The notes under the pieces were generated by a model. That model ran no database searches. It was not told where the DNA came from and saw only the letters and a program-made list of their open reading frames with translations. A program made the position numbers and the translations under genes. A stretch of DNA of 64,000 nt from Candidatus Gastranaerophilales bacterium (GTDB lineage Bacteria; Cyanobacteriota; Vampirovibrionia; Gastranaerophilales; Gastranaerophilaceae), in NCBI GenBank assembly GCA_944323135.1, contig CALURI010000005.1, forward strand, positions 1 to 64,000. The letters run 5' to 3'. The stretch's first letter is position 1, and every line of letters begins with the position of its first letter. Shown here one piece after another: positions 16,120 through 25,369 of the stretch.

Positions 16120-17490
16120 CTATTTTAGCATTTCGTTAATAGCTTTTGCAGCTTTTTTACCTGACCCCATAGCGTTAATTGCATTAGATTCGCCAACCGG
16201 AGCTACATCACCGCCTGCATATACTGTCGGGATATTTGTCGCACGAGTTTCACCATCAACGGTTATATAACCTTTTTTATCAGTTATAATTTCTATACCG
16301 TCAGCCTCTGCTGAACGCTGAATAATTGGATTTGGACCTGTACCTAATGCTACAATTACAGTATCAAGATCCATAATTTCGGTTTTTCCTGTAGATACAG
16401 GACGTCTTCTGCCTGATTCATCAGGTTCTCCAAGTTCCATAACTTCCAATTCAACAGCTTTTACGTAACCGTTTTCTCCTATAATTTCTTTCGGAGCATA
16501 TAAGAATTTAAATACTATACCTTCTTCTTTAGCATGTCTAATTTCTTCTAAACGTGCCGGAAGCTCTTTTTCAGTCCTTCTGTAAATAATATATACTTCT
16601 TCAAATCCTACACGGACAGCAGTTCTTGCTGCATCCATTGCAACGTTACCGCCACCGAAAATTGCAGCCTTTTTCCCTACTTTTAAAGGTGTCGGACTAT
16701 CAGATTGACCTGCATGCATCAAATTTACTCGTGTCAAAAATTCATTTGCGGAAAATACTCCGTTCAGATTTTCACCCGGAACGTGAAGCATCTTAGGCAG
16801 CCCTGCGCCTGAGCATATAAATATTGCATCGAAACCGTCTTCTTTTAATTGTTTTAAGGTAATAGATTTACCAACAATTACATTTTTATGGAATGTTACA
16901 CCCATTGCTTTCAAATTTTCAATTTCTCTGTCAAGCACAACTCGCGGTAACCTAAAAGGCGGAATACCATATCTTAAAACCCCACCTAATTCATGTAACG
17001 CCTCAAATACTTCAACATCATGACCTGCTTTTCTTAAATCGCAAGCTGCCGTCATTCCTGCACATCCTGAGCCTACTATTGCAACTTTTTTACCTGAAGG
17101 TTTAATTTCAGGCATTTCAGCTTTAGTATTATCTCCGACATATCTTTCCAATGCACCGATTGCAACAGGTTCCCCCTTAATCCCTAAAATACATTGTCCT
17201 TCGCATTGTCTTTCCTGAGGACATACTCGACCGCATACAGATGGCAGCATACTTGTCTGACGAATAATATCTCCGGCTTTATCCAAATCTCCGTCTTTTA
17301 TTGCCTGTATAAAATCAGGAATTTGTATATTTACTGGACAACCTTGAACACATTTCGGATTTTTGCAATGTAAACATCTTGATGCTTCAAGTTTAACCTG
17401 TTCTTCTGTTAAATTACTCTCAACCGGATTAAAATTATGACGTCTTTCAATTTTATCTTGTTCTTTTACGTGTTGTCTTTCAACTGCCAT
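16120..17490 (-). CDS. gltA: glutamate-synthase small-subunit-like NAD(P)H oxidoreductase
   Basis: The 456-aa flavoprotein has an N-terminal iron-sulfur region (CLHCKNPKCVQGCPVNI and CGRVCPQERQCEGQC), an FAD fold (GSGCAGMTAACDLRKAGH) and an NADPH fold (GGGNVAMDAARTAVRVG). These are typical of GltD/GltA-type and NfnB-type enzymes. No glutamate synthase large subunit or NfnA-like partner lies next to it. It could therefore be a stand-alone glutamate synthase, a ferredoxin:NADP oxidoreductase subunit or a sulfide dehydrogenase; the sequence does not decide. GGAGAGG sits upstream of the ATG. Confidence 0.85.
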   Translation of the reverse strand: MAVERQHVKEQDKIERRHNFNPVESNLTEEQVKLEASRCLHCKNPKCVQGCPVNIQIPDFIQAIKDGDLDKAGDIIRQTSMLPSVCGRVCPQERQCEGQCILGIKGEPVAIGALERYVGDNTKAEMPEIKPSGKKVAIVGSGCAGMTAACDLRKAGHDVEVFEALHELGGVLRYGIPPFRLPRVVLDREIENLKAMGVTFHKNVIVGKSITLKQLKEDGFDAIFICSGAGLPKMLHVPGENLNGVFSANEFLTRVNLMHAGQSDSPTPLKVGKKAAIFGGGNVAMDAARTAVRVGFEEVYIIYRRTEKELPARLEEIRHAKEEGIVFKFLYAPKEIIGENGYVKAVELEVMELGEPDESGRRRPVSTGKTEIMDLDTVIVALGTGPNPIIQRSAEADGIEIITDKKGYITVDGETRATNIPTVYAGGDVAPVGESNAINAMGSGKKAAKAINEMLK

Positions 17491-17572
17491 TTTTATACCT
17501 CTCCCTATTCTAATATAATTTTACTTTTAAAAAATCTTTTATGCAAGAATATCAAAAAAAGTTAATAAAATA

Positions 17573-17601
17573 TTGTAATTATTATACAATTATCTTTAAA
17601 T
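17573..17601 (+). promoter_or_regulatory. putative promoter giving a leaderless mutS2 mRNA
   Basis: TTGTAA (17573-17578), a 17-nt spacer and TTAAAT (17596-17601) lie only 6 nt before the ATG at 17608, which has no ribosome site. Transcription would start at or next to the ATG. Confidence 0.35.
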
Positions 17602-17607
17602 ATATTT

Positions 17608-19974
17608 ATGGACATCACTGAAAAAAGCCGAAAATCTCTCGAATTTGATAAAATAGCAGAAAAACTCTCTAATTACGCAAAAACGAAACAAAGTAAAGAA
17701 ATCTGCTTAAAAACTCTGCCATTTGACGATATCGTAAAAATTAAAAACGAACTTAAATGCACTGCAGAAGCAAAATTCGTTCTCGATATCCCATCAGATA
17801 TCCCAATTGAATTTGTTGCCGATATGGAAAAAATTAAGCAAAATATCGGCTCAACTTATCTTTCTGAAGATGAATTAATTGATGTTGCCAAAACTCTCAG
17901 AACTTCCAGGTTGGTAAAGAAATTTCTTTATGAAAATCTACCTGCAGATGCAATAATAAGAATTGCTTCAATAAATTTAACTGTTGACAAAGATCTTGAA
18001 GAAAAAATATTTTCTACATTTGATGAAAATTTAAATATCCGCCAAGATGCCACACCGGAATTGAAAGGTTTATATTCAGCACTAAAAGATAATGAAAAAA
18101 ATCTTAAAAATACAGTAAATTCTCTTTTAAATTCCACTGATTTTTCAAAGCATCTTCAAGAAAATATCTACACAACACGTGATGACAGAATTGTATTTCA
18201 GGTAATGGCATCTTCAAAAAGTAAAGTTCCAGGAATAGTCCACGATGTTTCAGCGACAAACAAAACATTTTACATAGAACCTGAACAAATTGTTCCGTTA
18301 AATAATGAAATCAGAGAAATAAAATCAAATATTCACTCTGAAATGATTAAAATACTTGCAGCCCTTACATCTCTAATAAAAAATAAAATCAGGGAACTAA
18401 TTTTAACAGAACAAATTCTGGCAACAATAGATTATCATTTTGCAAAAGCTCGCTATGCAGTAAAAATCCACGCCATAGAACCGGAAATTGTTACGCATAA
18501 ATTTCTTGAATTTGAAAATATGAAGCACCCGCTTCTAATTGATAATGTTGAAAATGTAGTAACAAACAATTTTGAAATCGGAAAAAATTATAAATCAGTC
18601 ATAATTACGGGTTCTAATACCGGCGGTAAAACAGTTACCATAAAAACAATAGGCTTATTTATACTTATGGCAAAAGCAGGAATGTTCATTCCTTGCACAG
18701 CTGCAAAAATTTATCCTTTTGAAAATGTTTTTGCAGATATCGGAGATGACCAAAGTATATTGCAAAATCTATCTACTTTCTCATCTCATATGACAAATAT
18801 TATAGAAATTTTAAACCAAAGTAATGAAAAAACATTTGTAATCTTAGATGAAATCTGTGCAGGTACAGATCCCGTCGAAGGAGCGGTGCTTGCTCAAGTA
18901 ATATTAGAAAAGCTTGCACAAAAACAGGTTTTATCAACAGTTACAACTCACTATGGGGAATTGAAAGCTCTTGAATATCTTAATCCGTATTTCAAAAACG
19001 CCTCCGTTGAATTTAATACTGAAACACTAAAACCGACATACAAACTGCTTATCGGCATTCCGGGATTAAGTAACGCGATTTCAATAGCTACAAATTTAGG
19101 ATTAGATAAAGAATTGGCAGATAAAGCAAAAAATATTGTCATATCAACAAAAGATCCATCAATTCTGGTAGTCGAAAAATTGCAGGAAACACAAGCAAAA
19201 CTTGCTCATAACCTTGAAGAAGCAGAAAATTTAAAAGAAACATCAGAGAATTTAAAATCAGAATATGAAAACTCTCTAGCTCAAGTAAAAAAAGATAAAA
19301 AGAAAACAGTCAAAATTATCAAAGATAAATTTGACAGAGAATTATTAGACGCAAAAGCTGAAATAAAAGAAATTCTTGATGAATTAAGAAGAGAAAAATC
19401 AGAAAAAATTGCCCGCCGTTCTTATGCAAGCCTTGCACAAACCGAACAGAAATTTAAAGGTAAATTATCAGAATTTGATGAAAAACAACAATACGCAGAA
19501 ATTGATTGGAATAATACAAAATCCGGTGATAAATTAATATTAAAAGAGCTTCATCAACCTGTAACAATTCTTTCGCTACCTGACAAAAATAATTATGTTA
19601 CTGTTCAAATGGGCAATATTAAAACAAAAATAAAATGTGATAAACTCGCACCTTACGACTCAATTTATGAAAAGAAAGAAAACGTTTACCGTCCAAATTC
19701 ATTTGAAAAATTTGAATTAAGAAAAGCAAATATCTCAAGCACACTTGATTTGAGAGGCTACAAAGTCGAAGATGCACTTGACAGCCTTGAATTTTATCTT
19801 GATAAAGCAAGCCTTGCAAACCTAGCCTGTGTAACAGTTATTCATGGGCATGGAACAGGTGCATTAAAATCAGCTGTCAGAGATTTCTTATCAACATCTC
19901 CATACGTAGCAAAATTCCGGCCAGGAGAAGATACAGAAGGCGGAGATGGTGTGAGCATTGTAGATATTAATTAA
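17608..19974 (+). CDS. mutS2: MutS2 family protein with C-terminal Smr domain
   Basis: The 788-aa protein lacks the mismatch-recognition domains of MutS and has the core ATPase (Walker A GSNTGGKTVTIKT, DEICAGTDPVEGA), a long charged coiled coil (about residues 520-640) and the Smr nuclease domain LDLRGYKVEDAL...VIHGHGTGALKSAVRDFL. MutS2 suppresses recombination and in some bacteria rescues collided ribosomes on the 50S subunit. The ATG has no ribosome site, so a leaderless transcript is possible. The 3' end overlaps the XRE gene on the other strand by 4 nt. Confidence 0.95.
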   Translation: MDITEKSRKSLEFDKIAEKLSNYAKTKQSKEICLKTLPFDDIVKIKNELKCTAEAKFVLDIPSDIPIEFVADMEKIKQNIGSTYLSEDELIDVAKTLRTSRLVKKFLYENLPADAIIRIASINLTVDKDLEEKIFSTFDENLNIRQDATPELKGLYSALKDNEKNLKNTVNSLLNSTDFSKHLQENIYTTRDDRIVFQVMASSKSKVPGIVHDVSATNKTFYIEPEQIVPLNNEIREIKSNIHSEMIKILAALTSLIKNKIRELILTEQILATIDYHFAKARYAVKIHAIEPEIVTHKFLEFENMKHPLLIDNVENVVTNNFEIGKNYKSVIITGSNTGGKTVTIKTIGLFILMAKAGMFIPCTAAKIYPFENVFADIGDDQSILQNLSTFSSHMTNIIEILNQSNEKTFVILDEICAGTDPVEGAVLAQVILEKLAQKQVLSTVTTHYGELKALEYLNPYFKNASVEFNTETLKPTYKLLIGIPGLSNAISIATNLGLDKELADKAKNIVISTKDPSILVVEKLQETQAKLAHNLEEAENLKETSENLKSEYENSLAQVKKDKKKTVKIIKDKFDRELLDAKAEIKEILDELRREKSEKIARRSYASLAQTEQKFKGKLSEFDEKQQYAEIDWNNTKSGDKLILKELHQPVTILSLPDKNNYVTVQMGNIKTKIKCDKLAPYDSIYEKKENVYRPNSFEKFELRKANISSTLDLRGYKVEDALDSLEFYLDKASLANLACVTVIHGHGTGALKSAVRDFLSTSPYVAKFRPGEDTEGGDGVSIVDIN

Positions 19975-20201
19975 TTTAAATATTTATCAAGAGGAATTAG
20001 TTTATCCACAGGAACATTTAAAGCTAATGCAATGTTGACAATAACAACCAAAGAAGGACTATACTTTTCTTTTTCAATTCTTGCAAGATATTCAGGAGTA
20101 ATATCAGCCATTTCTGCTAACTTCTCCTGAGAATATTTTTTTCTCGCCCTTTCCGCACGAACATTTTCCGAAAAAAGTTTTATTATTTCCTGCCTATCCA
20201 T
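19971..20201 (-). CDS. XRE-family helix-turn-helix regulator
   Basis: This 76-aa protein is a single Cro/CI-type HTH domain: VRAERARKKYSQEKLAEMAD then TPEYLARIEKEKYSP, with no effector domain. Such small proteins bind short palindromes as dimers. It is divergent from the prepilin gene at 20304, and a perfect 24-bp palindrome lies between them at the predicted prepilin transcription start, so it probably represses that gene and perhaps itself. This link is inference. AGGAT precedes the ATG. Confidence 0.85.
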   Translation of the reverse strand: MDRQEIIKLFSENVRAERARKKYSQEKLAEMADITPEYLARIEKEKYSPSLVVIVNIALALNVPVDKLIPLDKYLN

Positions 20202-20219
20202 AAAAATAGTTTATCCTGC

Positions 20220-20247
20220 TTGACTTTTTTACAAAATGATTTATAAT
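20220..20247 (+). promoter_or_regulatory. promoter of the XRE-linked prepilin gene
   Basis: TTGACT (20220-20225), a 16-nt spacer and TATAAT (20242-20247) are a near-consensus sigma-70 promoter. Its start point falls at about 20254, inside the palindrome. Confidence 0.65.
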
Positions 20248-20252
20248 TCAAT

Positions 20253-20276
20253 TATACTGATTTATAAATCAGTATA
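20253..20276. promoter_or_regulatory. perfect 24-bp palindrome, likely repressor operator
   Basis: TATACTGATTTA and its reverse complement form an uninterrupted palindrome over the predicted start site of the prepilin promoter and between that gene and the XRE gene. A dimer bound here would block transcription. Confidence 0.65.
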
Positions 20277-20303
20277 TTTACTAACATTTTGGAGACTTGC
20301 TAT

Positions 20304-20960
20304 ATGAATATTTTTTATGCACGCAAATTTGGCTTTACACTCGCAGAAGTATTAATTACACTCGGGGTAATCGGGATAGTAGCAGCTTTAACCCTCCCCG
20401 CCCTAATCACAAAATACAAAGAAAAGGAGGCTTCTGCAAGATTAAAGAAATTTTATAGCATGATGGAACAAACAATATTACTTTCAGAAATTGAAAATGG
20501 ACCAATAGAATATTGGGAAAAAGCCTCTATGGCAAAAAACGAAAATGGTGAATTTGACCAAGAAGCAAATAATAAAATTGCAGAAGAATTTTTTGACCAA
20601 TATCTCTCCAAATACATAAATATTGTAAAACGCGGCTATACTAAAAGAAATAACAGAAATTTGTTTCAAATATACTTAACTGATGGGGTATCTGTTATAA
20701 TTGGGAACGGAGGTTGTCTAGATTTTCTTGTAGACACAAACGGAGATAAAAAACCTAATTTTTTAGGGTATGATGAATTTGTATTTTTATTGTGCCTAAA
20801 CAATAAACCTGCTTTTAATACGTATGATTCAACACTAAATAAAGAAGAAGCAATATCAAAATGTAAGACTACACCTAAATATTGTTCAAGAGTATTACAA
20901 CTCAATGACTGGGAATTTAAAAACTATATATATCCTGAAGTAAAACAAACTACGTATTAA
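20304..20960 (+). CDS. prepilin-like protein (type II secretion/type IV pseudopilin class)
   Basis: 218 aa. The leader MNIFYARKFG ends in Gly and is followed by FTLAEVLITLGVIGIVAALT, the cleavage and polymerisation helix with Glu5. Cysteines in SKCKTTPKYCSRV near the C-terminus could form a disulfide. I chose the ATG at 20304 with GGAGAC 7 nt upstream; a TTG at 20289 is also in frame. Unlike the prepilins at 34972, 42953 and 55118 it has no homopolymer tract; instead it is divergent from an XRE regulator. Confidence 0.82.
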   Translation: MNIFYARKFGFTLAEVLITLGVIGIVAALTLPALITKYKEKEASARLKKFYSMMEQTILLSEIENGPIEYWEKASMAKNENGEFDQEANNKIAEEFFDQYLSKYINIVKRGYTKRNNRNLFQIYLTDGVSVIIGNGGCLDFLVDTNGDKKPNFLGYDEFVFLLCLNNKPAFNTYDSTLNKEEAISKCKTTPKYCSRVLQLNDWEFKNYIYPEVKQTTY

Positions 20961-21018
20961 ATTGACATAAAAAATATATTACATTATCCAAACTCGAAAT
21001 TATTATTAAAATTACTTA

Positions 21019-21046
21019 TTGTAAAAATAAAAAAAAATGATACAAT
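21019..21046 (+). promoter_or_regulatory. promoter of the M20 peptidase gene
   Basis: TTGTAA (21019-21024), a 16-nt spacer and TACAAT (21041-21046) lie 26 nt before the ATG at 21073, leaving room for AGAGAGAGG. Confidence 0.55.
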
Positions 21047-21072
21047 AACTTTGAAAGAGAGAGGATAAAATT

Positions 21073-22239
21073 ATGATAATAATTGAAGATATTAGAAAAG
21101 AACACGAGCTTGTCGATTTATTCTGTAATCTGGCAGAAGTTCCATCTCCATCTATGAAAGAAGAAAAAGTTGCCGAATGGATTAAAAATTACTGCGATAA
21201 AAATGGAATCAACTGCAAATTTGATAACTTTAAAAACGTAGTTATAAATATTCCTGCAACAGACAGTACTAAAGAACCTCTAATGCTATCAGCTCACATG
21301 GATGTTATAGGAGATGACAGTCCTGTTAAAACATATTTGGATGAAAACGGATATATTCACGCGATAGATAGAACCTTAGGCGGAGATGACAAAGCTGGGG
21401 TTGCAAATGCTCTTTATTTTGCTAAAAACCTTGCAAAATCCGATATGAAACACGGCGGGTTAGAGGTTATGTTCACAAGAGATGAAGAAAACGGTTTATC
21501 AGGGATTAGAAATGCAAATCTTAAAAACTTTAAATCAAAATATGTACTCGTCCTTGATAGCGACACACTAGGACAATGCGAAGTATCAGGTGCAAGTTAC
21601 GCTTTAGCAAAAATTAAAGTTCACAGCTTTAAAGGCGGACATTCTGGAATTGATATTGGGGACAAAACAAGAGCCAATGCCGCAAAATTAATTGCAGATT
21701 TAATTTCAGCACTTCCTCAAGGAGTATTCTATGAGGAAGAAGGAACTGTTATCACATCCTGCAACGTAGGCGGAATTTCTGCAGGTAACATTAATGTTAC
21801 AAATATTATTAATACCGATGCTGAAGTAAGTTATTCAATAAGAAGTTCAAGCCGCAAAAAAGAAGAAGAATTGAAAAATAAAATGGCAATTACTATCGAT
21901 GAATTTAATATTAAAAATAAAGAGATTGCACAAGCAACAATTGAATTTGAAGAACATTTACCACCTTTTGAAAAAGTTGAAGATGATTATATTCCGATAC
22001 TTTTTGAAACATCAGCCAAAAAAGCAGGTGTAACACCAGATATAACATCATTTCACGCAGGTGCTGAAACTCATATTTATGCAAATGAAACAAATGCAAA
22101 TAATGAAAAATTTGTCCCGTATCTACTTGGACTTGCAACTGTTTGCAATATGCATTCAAAAAATGAATACCTTGATTACAAAACAATGCTGCAAGGTCAG
22201 GAAGTTTTAAAAGAATTATTTAAAGCTTTCAATTCATAA
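21073..22239 (+). CDS. M20-family metallopeptidase, PepT-like
   Basis: The 388-aa protein shows the zinc ligands and catalytic residues of the M20 family: SAHMDVIGDD, GGDDKAGVANAL, the catalytic Glu in TRDEENGLSG, DSD, and a late AGAETHIY. A dimerisation insert (FKGGHSGIDIGDKTRANAA) is present. Members closest in layout are tripeptidase PepT and PepT-like aminopeptidases in the cytoplasm. Exact substrate is not deducible. AGAGAGAGG is upstream; a bidirectional terminator follows. Confidence 0.88.
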   Translation: MIIIEDIRKEHELVDLFCNLAEVPSPSMKEEKVAEWIKNYCDKNGINCKFDNFKNVVINIPATDSTKEPLMLSAHMDVIGDDSPVKTYLDENGYIHAIDRTLGGDDKAGVANALYFAKNLAKSDMKHGGLEVMFTRDEENGLSGIRNANLKNFKSKYVLVLDSDTLGQCEVSGASYALAKIKVHSFKGGHSGIDIGDKTRANAAKLIADLISALPQGVFYEEEGTVITSCNVGGISAGNINVTNIINTDAEVSYSIRSSSRKKEEELKNKMAITIDEFNIKNKEIAQATIEFEEHLPPFEKVEDDYIPILFETSAKKAGVTPDITSFHAGAETHIYANETNANNEKFVPYLLGLATVCNMHSKNEYLDYKTMLQGQEVLKELFKAFNS

Positions 22240-22255
22240 ATAATTTATTTATTAC

Positions 22256-22287
22256 AAAAAATCCCGCTTTTACCAGCGGGATTTTTT
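22256..22287. terminator. bidirectional intrinsic terminator
   Basis: AAAAAATCCCGCT and its complement AGCGGGATTTTTT surround a 6-nt loop between two convergent genes. The A run on one side and T run on the other allow it to end transcription from both directions. Confidence 0.9.
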
Positions 22288-24296
22288 TATGAAAATGCTT
22301 TAAATGATCTTTCTACGTTTTTATCTATTGTATTTTTAATTGATTCATATTCTGTTTGAAGCGCATTGTGTTCGGTATCAAGCTTTTTTAAATCCTGATC
22401 ATATTTTTTATCTTTATTCTCTATTTCTGTCATCGCATTTTTATATTTTACTTCCGCTAAAGCAATCGCTGTTTCATTTTCCTGCGATTTGATATCAGCA
22501 GCATTTGTATAGATGATAGAAACCCAATCATAAGTTCCGATTTCAGGATATTTTTCAGAGCCGTCTTCAGAAAAAGATGCCTGTTCCATTGTCAATATTC
22601 CGTGTTCAAAGGCAAATTGCAACCATTCAGCATTATTAATTAAATTTTCATCTAATTCTTTATAATTATTATTATTTTTAGTTACGCCATCATCGGTAGT
22701 TTCCCCGCCGCCCATACGATAGTAAAGGTTAACATACCATTGATATTTGGCATCAGTTTCATCCGGGATTTCTTTTGAAGGTATTTTATCTATACTGTCT
22801 AAATAGTTTAGCTGCAATGCAGATATGTTTTGAAGCCATCTTTTCATCGTATTTTTCCAATCATTGATAGCATTATAATATTCATCAGAAACCGTATTAA
22901 GAGTTTCAATCATATCAGATTGGAAATCCTCTAAATATTGCTTCAAATCTTGATAATCAACACCTAAAGTATTTCTGTTTTCCACAACATAATATAAATC
23001 TATAATTTTTTCTTTAAAAGTCTTTTGTACCATTTCTCCTGAAGCATCTAATTTGTAATTACTTAATAACTTTTCAACATCAGAAGAATTTTCATCAATA
23101 GGATCACCTTTTGCAGGAGCTAAAACATCAGCAGCACCGTCACCATCAGCGTCTTTACACAAAAACTCAGATACTGCGACCATTGACTCTGTTAAACCTG
23201 CAGTTTGTATTGCTGATCCTGATATATTATCAATACTCGTTGTAATTGTTCCTGTGCCTAAAGTTGTAGTATATTCTTGCCCCCAATCAGAACCTACACA
23301 AGGTTGTCCCCAAGAGCTACCTGTAATATCATCAGATCCCAAATCAAGCAAATGTGCTAAAACATGAATATAACATCCCGCACTATCTTTATCAATTGCA
23401 TTTTGATAACAAGGTTTTGATGCAATATCAAAATCATTAGCTAATTTTGTACCAGTATCAGTACGATAATCCTCCATATCTGGGAATTGTGCAGACGGAA
23501 GATTTAACATTCCGTTTAAATAAGCGCCAAAAGTACCACCCATATTTTCCCAAATACCTGATAACTCAGAACTGTCCACAATAGATTTCCAATTTGATAC
23601 AGTCTGAATAAAAATCTTAGCATCATTAGGAGTAAGTTCTTCTGCAGGTTTATCTAAAATACTTGTTAAATAATTTATGTAACTGTCATTTCCATCTATA
23701 ATCCCGTCACCATTTAAATCAGTATCAGGAATTCCATTGCCATCTGAATCATTATTTAATATATTAGAACAAAATTCATCCCATTCAAGCTCATTTGTTT
23801 CATCATATAGTTGTTCATATAAATATGAACCGTCATCTGCAGTTGTTTTCCCGTAAATATCTTTCAATGACTCTGAGTATTTAGGGTTATCAACTTTTGC
23901 AATACCATACTTATATAAAAATTCATCTAATGAATTTGACTCTTCATATTTCTTGATATCAGAACCGTTAAGCATAATTTGCCCTGCTGAATTTACAAGT
24001 GAATATTGATTTTTCAAATCTCCATAAGTTAATAATGTATTTGCTGTAAGCTTTTGATAGTTCAAACTCCCGTCATCACCGTATATCCCATACATTAATT
24101 GCGTTGAGTTTAAAGCTTCCATATAAGCTTGGCTTGCCTCAGATGATTCTGTTGCCAGTCTTAATTTTGAATTTGTTATGGTTTGAGAGCGTAGTTCATT
24201 ATCACTCAATCTTGAAGTGATACTTAGTAATCTAGCTTGTCCTGCTGACATTCCCATAATTGATTCATTATTCCTTTCTACATAGGAATACGACAT
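22287..24296 (-). CDS. large EF-hand-like/coiled-coil protein, unknown function
   Basis: The 669-aa protein opens with a helical segment (GMSAGQARLLSITSRLSDNE, from about residue 15) reminiscent of the conserved helices at the ends of flagellar axial proteins. At about residues 183-203 it carries DSDGNGIPDTDLNGDGIIDG, a calcium-binding pattern of the thrombospondin type-3/dockerin kind, with another at DADGDGAADV. The C-terminal 70 residues form a heptad coiled coil ending NVERSFKAFS. No signal peptide or membrane segment is present. Export by a flagellar or type III-like route is only a guess, as no such genes are in view. The start could be 24296 or the ATG at 24257 (GMS). Confidence 0.6.
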   Translation of the reverse strand: MSYSYVERNNESIMGMSAGQARLLSITSRLSDNELRSQTITNSKLRLATESSEASQAYMEALNSTQLMYGIYGDDGSLNYQKLTANTLLTYGDLKNQYSLVNSAGQIMLNGSDIKKYEESNSLDEFLYKYGIAKVDNPKYSESLKDIYGKTTADDGSYLYEQLYDETNELEWDEFCSNILNNDSDGNGIPDTDLNGDGIIDGNDSYINYLTSILDKPAEELTPNDAKIFIQTVSNWKSIVDSSELSGIWENMGGTFGAYLNGMLNLPSAQFPDMEDYRTDTGTKLANDFDIASKPCYQNAIDKDSAGCYIHVLAHLLDLGSDDITGSSWGQPCVGSDWGQEYTTTLGTGTITTSIDNISGSAIQTAGLTESMVAVSEFLCKDADGDGAADVLAPAKGDPIDENSSDVEKLLSNYKLDASGEMVQKTFKEKIIDLYYVVENRNTLGVDYQDLKQYLEDFQSDMIETLNTVSDEYYNAINDWKNTMKRWLQNISALQLNYLDSIDKIPSKEIPDETDAKYQWYVNLYYRMGGGETTDDGVTKNNNNYKELDENLINNAEWLQFAFEHGILTMEQASFSEDGSEKYPEIGTYDWVSIIYTNAADIKSQENETAIALAEVKYKNAMTEIENKDKKYDQDLKKLDTEHNALQTEYESIKNTIDKNVERSFKAFS

Positions 24297-24370
24297 ATTA
24301 AATACTTTTCTTTAATAAAAAAAGTATTTTGTAACAAAATATTACATTACTTTAACTTTATAAATAAACA

Positions 24371-24406
24371 AAAAATCCCTGATTAAATTTATAATCAGGG
24401 ATTTTT
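24371..24406. terminator. intrinsic terminator between lytic transglycosylase and 669-aa gene
   Basis: ATCCCTGATTA and TAATCAGGGAT form an 11-bp stem extended by A-T pairs, with T-rich DNA on each side. On the minus strand it ends the transglycosylase message. Confidence 0.88.
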
Positions 24407-24426
24407 TGTTTTAATAATATAAATTA

Positions 24427-25068
24427 CTAAATAGCAACAGTTAATGTTTCAAGCTTTAATTCGATAGGTTTTTCTTCCAATAACTCTACCTGTAAATCTT
24501 TTGTATCAACTACTTTAGAAACAGGTTTGCTAACAGTTGCTTTTGGAGTGATTGTTTTTGGCTTTTGCGCAGTATAAGTACCTTGTTTTACTTTAGCTAC
24601 AACCGGATCAGGATAAGCTTTCTGTCTGTTTACATCAGTCATAATCTTATTTACAAAGCGTCTTGTTTCACCGTATGGCGGAACTGCATTGTATTTTTTT
24701 ACATTACCCGGCCCTGCATTGTATGCAGCAAGCGCTAATTCAACAGAACCAAACATATTATACATTTTTTTATAATATGTAATCCCAGCTTTAATATTGT
24801 CATTAAGCAAATATGGATTATACCCCATTCTTCTTGCAGTAGAAGGCATTAATTGAAACACACCTACTGCCCCGTGTGAACTTCTTGCCTCATGACGGAA
24901 ACCTGATTCAGTACGCGCAATACTAAGCGCAATTGCAGGATCAACTCCCATTTCAATAGCATGTTTTACTATTGTGGCTTTTACAGAGTTAACATCAGTC
25001 GCCTGACACTGTGCATTGTTAAGAAATACACACAACAGTGTAAAAGTTAACAGTAACAATTTTTTCAA
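24427..25068 (-). CDS. exported lytic transglycosylase (SLT domain)
   Basis: 213 aa from a TTG at 25068 preceded by AGAGGA. The N-terminus is a lysine pair and a hydrophobic signal peptide. The SLT lysozyme-like domain shows the catalytic Glu in ARTESGF, then GVFQLMPSTARRMGY, and AAYNAGPGNVKKY. It cleaves the glycan strands of peptidoglycan between MurNAc and GlcNAc. The C-terminal 60 residues are a Lys/Thr/Val/Pro linker without a known domain. A longer frame back to 25140 would bury the signal peptide. Confidence 0.88.
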   Translation of the reverse strand: MKKLLLLTFTLLCVFLNNAQCQATDVNSVKATIVKHAIEMGVDPAIALSIARTESGFRHEARSSHGAVGVFQLMPSTARRMGYNPYLLNDNIKAGITYYKKMYNMFGSVELALAAYNAGPGNVKKYNAVPPYGETRRFVNKIMTDVNRQKAYPDPVVAKVKQGTYTAQKPKTITPKATVSKPVSKVVDTKDLQVELLEEKPIELKLETLTVAI

Positions 25069-25369
25069 AATGTAATCCTCTATGTTGTAAATTGAAATCC
25101 TTAAAAATTCCCTAACGATTCGTTTCTTCAACAAAATCAAAAACTTTTAAGAATGATTATATAAATAATATATTACAAAAAAATAAAATTTCAACCCCTT
25201 TGTAAAAACAGACACGCTTATATATAGCCGGAATACTTTATTTGCAAGCTTTTAAGTGTATTAAAAACAATTGTTAAGATTACCATTTTGTTTTTATTAA
25301 TGAAATAATTTTTCTTTTTTTATGATAATATTTTTATTATAATTGGATAAAACAGAGAGGAAAAATATT

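Noticed and set aside
17608-19974. MutS mismatch repair protein
   Set aside because: The N-terminal mismatch-binding domains are missing and a Smr domain is present, as in MutS2.
22287-24296. Cellulosomal dockerin protein
   Set aside because: Only two calcium-like motifs far apart, no signal peptide and no cohesin or glycosidase domain.
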